DNA of 64,000 nucleotides from Alphaproteobacteria bacterium (GTDB lineage Bacteria > Pseudomonadota > Alphaproteobacteria > Micropepsales > Micropepsaceae). The notes beneath the pieces are model-generated. The model saw nothing but the letters and a program-made list of their open reading frames with translations, did not search any database and was not told where the DNA came from. Positions 7,069-15,048 of the stretch are shown here, one piece after another. The DNA is taken from positions 310,001 to 374,000 of the forward strand of contig WGMH01000003.1 of NCBI GenBank assembly GCA_016125165.1. Reading direction: 5' to 3'. Each line of letters opens with the position of its first letter. Position 1 is the stretch's first letter. The translations under genes were made by a program, and so were the position numbers.

Positions 7069-8607
7069 ATGCAGCGCGCCCTCTCCATCTCCCGCCAGAA
7101 CTTCCCTGAGTGGTATCAGGCCGTCGTCCGCGACGCCGATATGGCAGAGCCTTCGCCGGTACGTGGCTGCATGATCATCAAGCCTTGGGGCTGGGGCATC
7201 TGGGAGCGCATGCAGGCTCTGCTCGACGCGCGCATCAAGGCGACCGGGCATGAGAACGCCTATTTCCCGCTGTTCATCCCCCTCTCCTTCATCGCCAAGG
7301 AGGCCGAGCATGTGCAGGGCTTCGCCAAGGAGATGGCCCTCGTCACGCACCATCGCCTGAAGGAAATCGACGGCAAGCTCGTGCCCGATCCCGAGGCGAA
7401 GCTGGAAGAGCCGCTGATCGTGCGCCCCACTTCCGAAACCATCATCGGCGATTCCTTCTCGCGCTGGATCCGCAGCCACCGCGATCTGCCGGTGCTCATC
7501 AACCAGTGGGCCAATGTGGTGCGCTGGGAAATGCGCACGCGGCTTTTCCTGCGCACATCGGAATTCCTCTGGCAGGAAGGCCACACCGCGCACGCCAATT
7601 CGGAAGAAGCGGTGGAAGAGACGATGCGCATGCTGGAGCAGTATCGCGCCTTCGCCGAAGACGATGTCGCCATGCCGGTGATCGCAGGCGAGAAGCCGGC
7701 CAATGAACGCTTCCCCGGCGCGGTCGCCACCTACTCCATCGAAGCGATGATGCAGGATGGCAAGGCCCTGCAGGCCGGCACCTCGCACTATCTCGGCACG
7801 CATTTCTCCGAAGCGCAGAACATCCGCTTCCAGAACGACAGCGGCGAACTTCAATATTGCCACACCACGAGCTGGGGCATGTCCACCCGCATGATCGGCG
7901 GCGTGATCATGACGCATGGCGACGATGACGGCCTCCGCCTGCCGCCTGCCATCGCGCCGCGACAGATCGTGATCGTGCCCATGCTGCGCGACAAACCGGA
8001 AGATGCGCAGGTGCTGGAATACGGCCATGCGCTGGTGAAGGAGCTTTCGGGCAAGTTCGCGCTGGACGAGAAAATCCGCGTGCTGCTCGATACCAAGCAC
8101 ATCAAATCATCCGAGAAACGCTGGAACTGGGTGCGCCGTGGTGCGCCCATCATCGTGGAAATCGGCCCGCGCGATGTGGCAAACGGCCAGGTGACATTCA
8201 TGCGCCGCGACATGCTGCGCGACGGCGACAAGGTGAAGTCGCAAGCCATGGCGCGCGACGAATTCGTGGCGAAGATGCCCGCCCTGCTCGAAGAGATGCA
8301 GAAGAGCCTGCACGCAGAAGCCAGGACGCGCATGGATTCCAACATCCGCAGCGACATCAAGACCTTTTCCGATCTGGAGGCTTATTTCGGCGCGGGCAGC
8401 GATGACGATGCCGGTGAGTTCAAGGGTTGGGTACGCGCGGGCTGGGCGAAACCCGAAGGCGCGGCGCTGGATGCGGTGGACGCGCGGTTGAAGGCCCTCA
8501 AGCTCACGCTGCGCAACGTTCCGGCCGACGGCATGAAGGCGGGCGGCACGTGCATCTTCGGTGGCGGCGATGCCAAGGAAGATATCCTGATCGCAAGGGC
8601 CTACTGA
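7069..8607 (+). CDS. proS: Prolyl-tRNA synthetase, archaeal/eukaryotic type (type 3)
   Basis: Class II synthetase charging tRNA-Pro, 512 residues. VRGCMIIKPWGWGIWERMQ, motif 2 RTSEFLWQEGHTAH (about residue 162) and motif 3 GMSTRMIGGVIMTHGDDDGLRLPPAIAP (about 269) are typical of the archaeal/eukaryotic ProRS family. The protein ends in the C-terminal domain with a final Tyr (ILIARAY), another mark of that family. There is no INS editing insertion as in E. coli-type enzymes. Most alphaproteobacteria have a short bacterial ProRS (about 440 aa) at this locus, usually co-directional with lolC. Here the gene is on the opposite strand beside a TA module, which suggests replacement by transfer. It abuts the ATPase stop with no spacer. 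Confidence 0.92.
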   Translation: MQRALSISRQNFPEWYQAVVRDADMAEPSPVRGCMIIKPWGWGIWERMQALLDARIKATGHENAYFPLFIPLSFIAKEAEHVQGFAKEMALVTHHRLKEIDGKLVPDPEAKLEEPLIVRPTSETIIGDSFSRWIRSHRDLPVLINQWANVVRWEMRTRLFLRTSEFLWQEGHTAHANSEEAVEETMRMLEQYRAFAEDDVAMPVIAGEKPANERFPGAVATYSIEAMMQDGKALQAGTSHYLGTHFSEAQNIRFQNDSGELQYCHTTSWGMSTRMIGGVIMTHGDDDGLRLPPAIAPRQIVIVPMLRDKPEDAQVLEYGHALVKELSGKFALDEKIRVLLDTKHIKSSEKRWNWVRRGAPIIVEIGPRDVANGQVTFMRRDMLRDGDKVKSQAMARDEFVAKMPALLEEMQKSLHAEARTRMDSNIRSDIKTFSDLEAYFGAGSDDDAGEFKGWVRAGWAKPEGAALDAVDARLKALKLTLRNVPADGMKAGGTCIFGGGDAKEDILIARAY

Positions 8608-11163
8608 CTACGCCAATCGCGCTCGGAACAGCGGCTTCAAAAGCAGGATGGCCGAGAGGCTGGCAAGACCGGCCAGCAGCACCACGCCCAGATCGTCCCC
8701 ATGCAGCGGACCGAAATGAAAGAGCGCGCGGCCCTGCGGCACAAACAGTGCGAACGAGAGTGCGGCAACGATGCCTGCGAGCAGAAGCCAGAACACGCGG
8801 GAGGCGCGGAATACCGTTTCCCGCAGCGAGAGCGCATAAGAGCCATCCACAAGGATCGCGCCGACATTGACCAGCACCATCGCCGTGAAGGTGAGCGCGC
8901 GCAGTTCGTTCTCCGGCATGGCACGCTGAAGACCGATGGCCATGGTCACGGCGACAGCGGCAAGCAGCAGAAGACCCTGCACAAGCCCCCAAACAATGAG
9001 CGCGCGCGAGAGCACCGGCGCATCGGGCCTTCGCGGCGGGCGGCGCATGACGTTGCGCTCTTCGGGCTCACTCTCAAATACGATCGAGCATGCCGGATCG
9101 ATCACCATTTCGAGAAACGCGATGTGGATCGGCGTGAGGATCGGCGGCAGACCGAACAGGAGCGGCAACAGCGCCAGCCCCGCGATGGGGATGTGCACGG
9201 CCACGATATAGCCCATCGCCTTGCGCAGATTGTCGTAGATACGCCGGCCAAGCCGCACCGTGCGCACGATGGAGGTGAAATCGTCGTCGAGCAGCACGAT
9301 GGAGGCGGCCTCGCGCGCCACATCGGTGCCGCGCCCGCCCATGGCGATGCCGATATGCGAGGCCTTGAGCGCGGGCGCATCGTTCACGCCATCGCCCGTC
9401 ATTGCCACCACGTCGCCATCGGCTTTCAGCGCCTGCACGATCTTGAGCTTCTGCTCGGGCATGATGCGCGCGAACACGTTCACGGTCTTCAGCGCGGTGG
9501 CGAGATCGGCGTCCGGCATCGCCGCGACTTCGGGACCGCTCAAGACATAGGGCGTTTCGATCCCCGCCTGCGCGGCTATGGCACGCGCGGTGACAGGATA
9601 GTCGCCCGTGAGCATGACCACGCGAATGCCCGCGCTCTGGCACTCGCGCACCGCATCGGGCACAGACGGGCGCAGCGGGTCCATGAAACCCACCAGCCCC
9701 AGAAACTCGAAACGGAAGCCGCGCGGCGATTCCGGCAACGATGCACCCGTTGCGTCGCCGCGTGCCACGCCCAGCACGCGCACGCCCTCTTCGGCGATGC
9801 GCGCGACAGTTTCATGCAGCCATGCGAGCTTGTCCGGCGGCATGACGCAAAGGCCCGCGATCGCCTCGGGCGCGCCTTTGGCATAGACGCTGCGGCTTTC
9901 ATCCGCGTCGCTCTGCCAGACATGCGTGACCGCGAGAAGATCGGGGCGAAGCCCGTATTCCTGCACGCGTGTCTGCCCGGCATGGATTCCCGCGCGCCCG
10001 CCTTCCAGACGCTCGGCGGTTTCATGCACCGCGCGTTCCATCGGCTCGATGGCTTCACCCGCGCTGGAGAGCAGTGCCGCCTTTAACACTTCGGCGATGT
10101 CTTCCGGCACTTCGTCGCTTTCCGGCTGCCAGCGCGTGGATGGCGTTTCGACGATAGCGACGGTCATGCGGTTCTGCGTGAGCGTGCCGGTTTTGTCGGT
10201 GCACAGAACCGTTGCCGCACCGAGGGACTCGATGGCGGCGGCGCGGCGCGTGAGCACCCGTGCGCGCGAAATGCGCCATGCACCCATCACCATGAACACG
10301 GTGAGCACCAGCGGGAATTCTTCGGGGAGCATCGACATGCCCACCGCGATGCCGCTCAGGAACGCGGGCAGCCATGCGCCTTCCACAAGCCCTTGCAGCA
10401 GCACCACCGCCACGCACACCACGGCAGCCACGCCGCCGAAGATACGCACGATGCGCGCCGTCTCGCGTTGCAGGCGCGGCGGTTCCAGCTCCAGCGCGCC
10501 GAGGCTGACGCCGATGCGCCCGATCTCGCTCCTGGGGCCGGTGGCTTCCACGATGCCCGTGCCGCGCCCGCGCACCACGAGCGAACCGGAATAGACCAGC
10601 GGCTGGCCATCGCCGCCCGGCCGCATCTCCGCCGAGGCGGCCCCACTGGTCTTGCTGACGGGAACGGATTCGCCGGTGAGAAGCGATTCATCGGCCAGCA
10701 TGTCGCGCGCATGGATCAGCCGCGCATCGGCGGGCACGCGGTCACCTTCGGAGAGGATCATCACGTCGCCGCGCGCGACCTCGCGGCCGGGAATGCGCAT
10801 CTGCACGCCATCGCGCACCACCAGTGCGCGCGGACTGGAAAGATTGCGCAATGCTTCCAGCACCCGCTCGCTGCGCGATTCCTGCACCACCGCGATGGAG
10901 GTGGAGAGCGTGGCGAACCCGAGCAGCACCAGCGCCTCGGTCAGATCGCCGAGAATGAGATAGATCACCCCCGCCGCGATCAAGAGCGCGAACATCGGCT
11001 CGCGCAGAACGCCAAGCACGATCTGGACCGTGCCGCGATGGCCCTGTTGCGGCAGCTCGTTATAACCCTCCGTCTTCAGCCGTTCGGCGGCTTCGGCGGA
11101 AGAAAGGCCATGCTGGGCGATATCGTCGTGAAGCAAGGGCGATGCACCGTGGAGACGGCGCAT
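8608..11163 (-). CDS. Cation-translocating P-type ATPase (P2-like, PEEFP subfamily)
   Basis: Membrane ATPase of 851 residues. It has an N-terminal cation-ATPase domain (GLSSAEAAERLKTEGYNELPQ), TGES actuator motif (about 164), phosphorylation motif DKTGTLTQNRM (about 321), KGAPEAI nucleotide-domain motif and hinge TGDGVNDAPALK (about 586). Around ten TMs are plausible. The M4 motif is PEEFP rather than the PEGLP of Ca2+ pumps, and M6 reads EMVIDPACS instead of N..TDG.P, so the ion is uncertain. There is no heavy-metal-binding N-terminal domain. It is convergent with proS with no intergenic base. Confidence 0.85.
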   Translation of the reverse strand: MRRLHGASPLLHDDIAQHGLSSAEAAERLKTEGYNELPQQGHRGTVQIVLGVLREPMFALLIAAGVIYLILGDLTEALVLLGFATLSTSIAVVQESRSERVLEALRNLSSPRALVVRDGVQMRIPGREVARGDVMILSEGDRVPADARLIHARDMLADESLLTGESVPVSKTSGAASAEMRPGGDGQPLVYSGSLVVRGRGTGIVEATGPRSEIGRIGVSLGALELEPPRLQRETARIVRIFGGVAAVVCVAVVLLQGLVEGAWLPAFLSGIAVGMSMLPEEFPLVLTVFMVMGAWRISRARVLTRRAAAIESLGAATVLCTDKTGTLTQNRMTVAIVETPSTRWQPESDEVPEDIAEVLKAALLSSAGEAIEPMERAVHETAERLEGGRAGIHAGQTRVQEYGLRPDLLAVTHVWQSDADESRSVYAKGAPEAIAGLCVMPPDKLAWLHETVARIAEEGVRVLGVARGDATGASLPESPRGFRFEFLGLVGFMDPLRPSVPDAVRECQSAGIRVVMLTGDYPVTARAIAAQAGIETPYVLSGPEVAAMPDADLATALKTVNVFARIMPEQKLKIVQALKADGDVVAMTGDGVNDAPALKASHIGIAMGGRGTDVAREAASIVLLDDDFTSIVRTVRLGRRIYDNLRKAMGYIVAVHIPIAGLALLPLLFGLPPILTPIHIAFLEMVIDPACSIVFESEPEERNVMRRPPRRPDAPVLSRALIVWGLVQGLLLLAAVAVTMAIGLQRAMPENELRALTFTAMVLVNVGAILVDGSYALSLRETVFRASRVFWLLLAGIVAALSFALFVPQGRALFHFGPLHGDDLGVVLLAGLASLSAILLLKPLFRARLA

Positions 11164-11194
11164 CCTAACAGACAGGATCTCAAATGGCCGCGGC

Positions 11195-12841
11195 CTACCG
11201 CCCCACCACGCTCATGCCCTGAAAAGGCACCTGATAGCCCATGTTCTCGATCAGCGTGCGGATATTGACGGGTGGCGGGGTGTCGATGCCGGAGCCGCGG
11301 GCCTTCTGGTTCAGCTCTGCAATGTTGAAGCCCATCTGTGCGTCATACGTGCGATCCGGCTGGTTGCGCAGGCGCTGTTCGGCCTCGTACCAGCGGCGCT
11401 TCTCCTTGCCATCCCCACAGCTGGCAAGTTCATCCTCGCTTGTCGCACCCCAGCGCAGTTCGATGCAGTGATAGGGATCGAACGACAGCTTGAACATGCG
11501 CTGCGACATGTCGTCGAACGTCATGGGTATGGGCCGTTTGCCTGACGACAGATAGGTGATCGTGCAATTTTTGGAGGCCCTGTCATACGCCGCGAGCAGA
11601 TCGCCCTTCAAATTCGTGCCGTCATAGACAATGCGCGGGTCACGGTTGATCCACATGCCGATCATGTCCGACATGTCCTTGTAAAATGCCGCGAACGCCG
11701 TCTTGATGCGAGCATCGCGCGAAGGCGTGGAGTATTCCTCCCACTCCTGATTTTCCGAGCCGTAGATATTGTCTGGCAACCGGGACGGATGGGCCTTGTT
11801 GGAAATGCCATCCTTGATGGCCAGATCCACATATTGCGCGCGATCATTGAGATCGTTGCACAATGTCTGCATCGTCGCCTTCAGTTCATAGACGGGATTG
11901 AAGCTCATGCGGCCGCCGGAAACCGCAACGCGCACATACTCATAAAACCCAAGATCGATACCGTTGTAGCTGAAGGTCGCTTTCTTCACGTCCATCTTCG
12001 GGTTGGCGCCCGTGCCGGAATATTGCACCAGCGAGTAATCGGAAATCTGGTCGTTCTCTGCCATGGCGATGCGACCGCCAAGGTAATAGCCCTTGCCATC
12101 CTTGTGCGCGCCGACAAGGCGCATGGGCCGCCAGTTCTTGAAACCGCCACCGAGACGCGCCGGACTTTGCCCGAACTGCGCGCCATAGACGCTGCGCGTG
12201 ATCGTGTAATCGGGGTGGGCGTCCATGTAATAGACGCGCCCGTCCTTATCGACCTTGTAGACGATGCCGACGTGACCGTTCACGTCATAGACAATGGTAC
12301 CAGGACGGATGGAGCCGGGCGCGAGCGCGGGCGAATAGAAGTCCGACAACACGCCCTTCTTTTCGGCGGCGTCGGTACGATAGGTGCCGGAGAACACCGT
12401 TTCCACGGCCTGGATAATGGCGCGTGGCGCATTGATGCCACCACCGCGATCAACAATGTCATGCCGGGAAACGGCGCGGTTGGCGGTTTTGGTATAGCGA
12501 AGATCGCCACCCTCTCCGCTCACGCCATCGACATAGCCGAACGGCAATCCGTTCTTCCACGCATAATAGCCGCGCAGCAGATAAGGCAGCTTGGCGCAAT
12601 CCACGTCCACATCGACGAAATTCTGATCCGTCTTTCGATAAGGATTCGCGGCATTGCGCAGACAGCTTTGCGAGGAGCTGCAGTTGGTTTCGCCGATGGC
12701 CTGCACGAAATCGGAGAAGCCCTGCTCGTCCGCCTCGCTCCAGTGATCTTTGGTGATGCGCCATGGCGCCGCCTCAGCCGATGAGGCGGCAAATGCGAGC
12801 GCCAGCACGAATGCCGCGCAAATTCCCGAACGCAAAACCAT
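11195..12841 (-). CDS. Secreted protein with possible NlpC/P60-like cysteine hydrolase core
   Basis: The product has 548 residues when started at MVLRSGICAAFVLALAFAASSAEA, a clear signal peptide with an AEA cleavage site. The track start 12 codons upstream lacks this fit. Near residue 80 is DVDCAKLPYLLRGYYAWKNGLPFGY. Later come GTIVYDVNGHVGIVYKV and YYMDAHPDYT. A Cys at a helix start, then GHVGIV and DAHP, resembles the Cys-His-Asp layout of papain-like NlpC/P60 or CHAP enzymes. This is a motif-level inference and I do not recognise a named family. The long C-terminal part has no clear domain. It could act in the periplasm or outside the cell. Confidence 0.6.
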   Translation of the reverse strand: MVLRSGICAAFVLALAFAASSAEAAPWRITKDHWSEADEQGFSDFVQAIGETNCSSSQSCLRNAANPYRKTDQNFVDVDVDCAKLPYLLRGYYAWKNGLPFGYVDGVSGEGGDLRYTKTANRAVSRHDIVDRGGGINAPRAIIQAVETVFSGTYRTDAAEKKGVLSDFYSPALAPGSIRPGTIVYDVNGHVGIVYKVDKDGRVYYMDAHPDYTITRSVYGAQFGQSPARLGGGFKNWRPMRLVGAHKDGKGYYLGGRIAMAENDQISDYSLVQYSGTGANPKMDVKKATFSYNGIDLGFYEYVRVAVSGGRMSFNPVYELKATMQTLCNDLNDRAQYVDLAIKDGISNKAHPSRLPDNIYGSENQEWEEYSTPSRDARIKTAFAAFYKDMSDMIGMWINRDPRIVYDGTNLKGDLLAAYDRASKNCTITYLSSGKRPIPMTFDDMSQRMFKLSFDPYHCIELRWGATSEDELASCGDGKEKRRWYEAEQRLRNQPDRTYDAQMGFNIAELNQKARGSGIDTPPPVNIRTLIENMGYQVPFQGMSVVGR

Positions 12842-12908
12842 CTTCCCCACCACCAGATGGCAGGGTCCGGATTGCACCGTGGCAAGTCAAGCTGGAACCC
12901 GGAATTGG

Positions 12909-13310
12909 TTAGCGCTGCGCGCGATAGGGGCACGCGGGCGGCGGCGAAACAGCATCCGCAAGGCCCTTCACCACGATTGGGGCACGAACACGATCAAGAT
13001 TGGAATGATGGACAAGAACTTCAGGCACCACGGTTTCGCTGCCCGTGCTCACCGCGAAAGGCGCGCCAGCTGTATCGGCCAGAACAACGGGATTGCCATG
13101 CACATCCACCCCGCCGACCACATCGGCATCCTGCCCTGGCAAGAAACACGTGGAATCGTCGTGGGCTGGCCCGTTCAGGATCGGGTCCGGCGGGGTATCC
13201 CGCACAATTGTTCCGGCAGCGAACGTGGCCGAAAGGGAGGCGCAGAACAGCCCGGCAGCCAGAACGACCGCGGAAAACCTGATTTTTGCAGACGTGAAAT
13301 TTTCGTTCAT
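12909..13310 (-). CDS. Small secreted hypothetical protein
   Basis: The product has 133 residues starting at MNENFTSAKIRFSAVVLAAGLFCASLSATFAAG, which has a basic N-region, hydrophobic core and AxA-type cleavage site. The track start 23 codons upstream would bury the signal peptide and is rejected. The mature part is rich in Pro, Val and Asp with two Cys (DSTCFLPGQDADVVGGVDVHGN and PPPACPYRAQR), perhaps a disulfide. No family is recognised. It is upstream of, and co-directional with, the larger secreted protein (67-bp gap), so they may be co-expressed. Confidence 0.6.
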   Translation of the reverse strand: MNENFTSAKIRFSAVVLAAGLFCASLSATFAAGTIVRDTPPDPILNGPAHDDSTCFLPGQDADVVGGVDVHGNPVVLADTAGAPFAVSTGSETVVPEVLVHHSNLDRVRAPIVVKGLADAVSPPPACPYRAQR

Positions 13311-13340
13311 TTTGCTGCACTGCACATAGAGTTTTCTTGC

Positions 13341-13369
13341 GTGACAAGTCGCTGCGTTTCCAGTATCAC
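13341..13369 (+). promoter_or_regulatory. Candidate sigma-70 promoter
   Basis: GTGACA-N17-TATCAC on the plus strand, divergent from the small secreted gene. A transcript would start near 13376 and run into the first terminator-like hairpin after about 75 bases, then toward the permease gene. Confidence 0.35.
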
Positions 13370-13375
13370 CCATCC

Positions 13376-13451
13376 CCATAAACAGAACGTATCCGCCTCA
13401 GAGCGGCCAAGTTCGGGGAGAAACCAAGGGCCGGATCAACCGGCCCTTTTT
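13376..13451 (+). ncRNA. Candidate short leader RNA or sRNA ending at a terminator
   Basis: The stretch between the candidate promoter and the first hairpin has no ORF with a ribosome site, yet ends in a textbook terminator on the plus strand. No plus-strand gene lies immediately upstream to be terminated. It is either a small RNA or an attenuated 5' leader of the permease. I do not recognise a riboswitch class. Confidence 0.3.
13428..13451 (+). terminator. Rho-independent terminator (first of tandem pair)
   Basis: GGGCCGG-atcaa-CCGGCCC followed by TTTTT. The 7-bp G+C stem with a 5-base loop and T-run fits on the plus strand. Confidence 0.7.
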
Positions 13452-13461
13452 GCTTTTCAGC

Positions 13462-13484
13462 GGGCCTGTTTCACCGGCCCTTTT
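13462..13484 (+). terminator. Second terminator-like hairpin, partial duplicate of the first
   Basis: GGGCC-N9-GGCCC then TTTT. Its tail ACCGGCCCTTTTGCTTTTCAG repeats the tail of the first hairpin (CCGGCCCTTTTTGCTTTTCAG) with one T fewer, so the 3' half of the terminator has been duplicated about 33 bp downstream. Confidence 0.5.
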
Positions 13485-13540
13485 GCTTTTCAGGCACATC
13501 ACGGCAGGCTGCGCGGGCAGATATTCGCGAGTCTAACGCC

Positions 13541-14830
13541 ATGCTCGAGCGCCTCTTTCATCTGAAGGCAAATGGCACAAATGTGCGGCGTGAACTGATC
13601 GCGGGCGCCACCACGTTCCTGACGATGGCCTACATCATGTTCGTCAATCCGAAAATCCTTTCGGCGGCGGGCATGGATCCGGGCGCGGTTTTCGCAGCAA
13701 CCTGCATCGCTTCCGCGCTTACCACCCTGCTGATGGGTCTTTATGCCAATCTGCCGGTGGCGCTGGCGCCGGGCATGGGGCTGAACGCCTATTTCGCCTT
13801 CACCGTCGTGCCTGCACTCGGCGGCAACTGGCAGCTTGCGCTCGGCTGCGTGTTTCTGTCCGGCATTCTGTTTCTGGCCATCTCGCTCACGCCCGCGCGC
13901 GAATGGCTGATCAATGCCATCCCGAAGAGTTTGAAGCTCGCCATCGCGGCGGGTATCGGTTTTTTCCTCGCGCTGATCGGGCTCATCAATGCGGGCATTG
14001 TGATTGCGAGCCCGGCCACGCTCATTCAGGAAGGTCATCTAACCGATCCGAAGGTGCTGATCGCAGGTGCGGCCTTCGTGCTAATTTTCGCGCTGGCCGC
14101 GCGGGGCATCATCGGCGCGGTGTTGATTGGCATCATCGCCGCGACGGTGGCCGCCGTGACGGCAGGGCTCGAACCACAGCCGGGCTATTTCGGCTTGCCG
14201 CCTTCCATCGAACCCACTTTCTTCGCGATGCATTTCAGCGGCGCATCAAGCGCGGCGATTGCCTCCATCGTATTCGTGTTCCTGCTTATCGACATGCTCG
14301 ATACCTCGGGCACACTGACGGCGGTGGCGCATCAGGCGCACCTGCTCGATGCCCACGGCAATCTGAAGAACGCCCGGCGGGCACTGACAAGCGATGCCGC
14401 CGGCACGATGATCGGCTCGGTGCTCGGCACATCACCCGTGACCGCCTACATCGAAAGCGCGGCGGGCGTGCAAAGCGGCGGGCGCACGGGGCTGACCGCC
14501 GTGACCGTGGCAGCGCTGTTTCTGGCAAGCCTGTTCTTCGCGCCGCTGGCGGGCGCGGTACCCGCCTACGCCACCGCGCCGGCGCTGGTATTCGTGGCCG
14601 TGCTGATGGTGAAGGGCCTGAAGGATCTTGACTGGAACGACCTCACCGAAGCGGCTCCCGCGCTACTAACGGCGCTTGCCATTCCCTTCACCTTCTCCAT
14701 CGCGGCCGGAATCGGCATCGGCTTCATCGCCTATATCGGGATCAAGCTGGTGAGCGGACGGCACAGAGACATCAACGCGGCGGTAGCGATCATCGCGCTC
14801 GCCTTCGCGGTGAAGATCGCACTGGCTTAA
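13541..14830 (+). CDS. NCS2-family purine permease (AzgA-like)
   Basis: Inner-membrane nucleobase transporter of 429 residues with about 12-14 hydrophobic segments. The N-terminal GATTFLTMAYIMFVNPKILSAAGMD and LPVALAPGMGLNAYFAF are hallmarks of the AzgA (adenine/guanine/hypoxanthine) branch of NCS2, as is the later FVFLLIDMLDTSGTL. Substrate within the purines is unresolved. The leader carries two terminator-like hairpins, so expression may be attenuated. Its stop overlaps the convergent DUF1467 gene by 4 bases. Confidence 0.88.
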   Translation: MLERLFHLKANGTNVRRELIAGATTFLTMAYIMFVNPKILSAAGMDPGAVFAATCIASALTTLLMGLYANLPVALAPGMGLNAYFAFTVVPALGGNWQLALGCVFLSGILFLAISLTPAREWLINAIPKSLKLAIAAGIGFFLALIGLINAGIVIASPATLIQEGHLTDPKVLIAGAAFVLIFALAARGIIGAVLIGIIAATVAAVTAGLEPQPGYFGLPPSIEPTFFAMHFSGASSAAIASIVFVFLLIDMLDTSGTLTAVAHQAHLLDAHGNLKNARRALTSDAAGTMIGSVLGTSPVTAYIESAAGVQSGGRTGLTAVTVAALFLASLFFAPLAGAVPAYATAPALVFVAVLMVKGLKDLDWNDLTEAAPALLTALAIPFTFSIAAGIGIGFIAYIGIKLVSGRHRDINAAVAIIALAFAVKIALA

Positions 14831-15039
14831 AGCTCAACGTAACCGGCCCTCACCATGCCGTAAAATATCCCCCACAGCACCAGCGAAACGGCTGTGGCGA
14901 TGATGGCTTTCAGCAGCAGGCGCGGTTTGACCGGCGCACCATGATCGTTTGTTTCGCCCGAAAGCCCGATGGGCAGAAGTACGAAAAAAGAGAGAAACCA
15001 CAGAACGACGAACGAACCGGAAAGAACGACATCACGCAT
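14827..15039 (-). CDS. DUF1467 family small membrane protein
   Basis: The product has 70 residues with two TMs (SGSFVVLWFLSFFVLLPIGL and LLLKAIIATAVSLVLWGIFYGMVRAGYV) and the linking GETNDHGAPVKPRL, characteristic of DUF1467. This family commonly sits between rnj and proS in alphaproteobacteria, as here after rnj (9-bp gap). Function is unknown. Confidence 0.85.
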   Translation of the reverse strand: MRDVVLSGSFVVLWFLSFFVLLPIGLSGETNDHGAPVKPRLLLKAIIATAVSLVLWGIFYGMVRAGYVEL

Positions 15040-15048
15040 GATCCAGCC

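Noticed and set aside
7051-8100. 349-aa minus-strand ORF
   Set aside because: Antisense to proS, which has clear class II synthetase motifs.
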